This document shows positions 5,381 to 5,423 of a DNA stretch of 5,423 nt, one piece after another. Position 1 is the stretch's first letter. The number at the start of each line of letters is the position of its first letter. The DNA lies in assembly GCA_937893735.1 (NCBI GenBank), contig CALBGD010000037.1, forward strand, positions 1 through 5,423, given 5' to 3'. The notes under the pieces are model-generated. The model had not been told where the DNA came from and made no database searches. It saw only the letters and a list, made by a program, of their open reading frames with translations. The DNA comes from an uncultured Clostridia bacterium (GTDB lineage Bacteria; Bacillota; Clostridia; Oscillospirales; Ruminococcaceae). The position numbers and the translations under genes were made by a program.

Positions 5381-5423
5381 GAATGGATAAGCGGGGTACA
5401 TATCGTCAGCTTTCTGACTTCCC
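5381..5423. other. Right-hand window edge, unassigned
   Basis: These 43 bases lie upstream of the bitopic protein gene. On the - strand one frame reads to a TGA within TCAGAAAGCTGA (5417-5406), which could be the tail of a further upstream gene or simply non-coding. The same bases form a small inverted repeat, TCAG-CTTT-CTGA. I cannot name a promoter or gene here. Confidence 0.3.

Noticed and set aside
4686..5390. A 234-codon + strand frame opposite the bitopic protein gene
   Set aside because: Its Leu/Val/Ala-rich content mirrors the acidic, Gln-rich coding strand. The - strand gene has AGGAG at ideal spacing and a coherent topology.
1..5423. CRISPR array, insertion sequence, phage or defence island
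   Set aside because: No spaced direct repeats, transposase, integrase or nuclease-like products were seen. The gene content is housekeeping or conserved-hypothetical.

Overview
The window looks like ordinary chromosome from a Gram-positive Clostridia bacterium, most likely a Ruminococcus/Oscillospiraceae-type gut organism. This is an inference from four things: a fused SecDF with a long interdomain linker, AGGAG-type ribosome binding sites, sigma-A-type promoters (TTGACT-17-TATAAT), and several uncharacterised protein types that I recall mainly from Clostridia. I see no mobile element, CRISPR array, phage gene or defence system.

Layout from left to right. The 3' end of araD (L-ribulose-5-phosphate 4-epimerase) enters from the left on the + strand and ends in a perfect hairpin. 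Next, on the - strand, comes a tRNA-Ala(CGC) gene with its own extended -10 promoter and its own terminator. The - strand secDF gene follows, about 2.4 kb long, with a terminator after it and a near-consensus promoter before it. Upstream of secDF, also on the - strand, is a 200-residue four-helix membrane protein of unknown function, whose terminator overlaps the secDF promoter. Divergent from it on the + strand is a 147-residue, all-helical soluble protein resembling a ferritin-like four-helix bundle. Convergent with that, on the - strand, is a 316-residue bitopic membrane protein with a cytoplasmic coiled coil and an extracytoplasmic domain. The two convergent genes are separated by about 100 bases of GC-rich, palindrome-rich sequence.

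How the genes work together. araD belongs to pentose catabolism, the tRNA to translation of GCG codons, and secDF to Sec-dependent protein export. The three right-hand genes have no assigned function. Apart from the shared terminator/promoter region, nothing links these units into one pathway. The transcription units look independent: nearly every gene has its own terminator, and two promoters can be read clearly.

The points most worth a second look are the secDF promoter built into the preceding terminator hairpin, an Asp-to-Asn change at a functionally important SecF transmembrane position, the TTG start of secDF, and an inverted repeat over the -35 box of the tRNA promoter. I did not find a clearly new system here.
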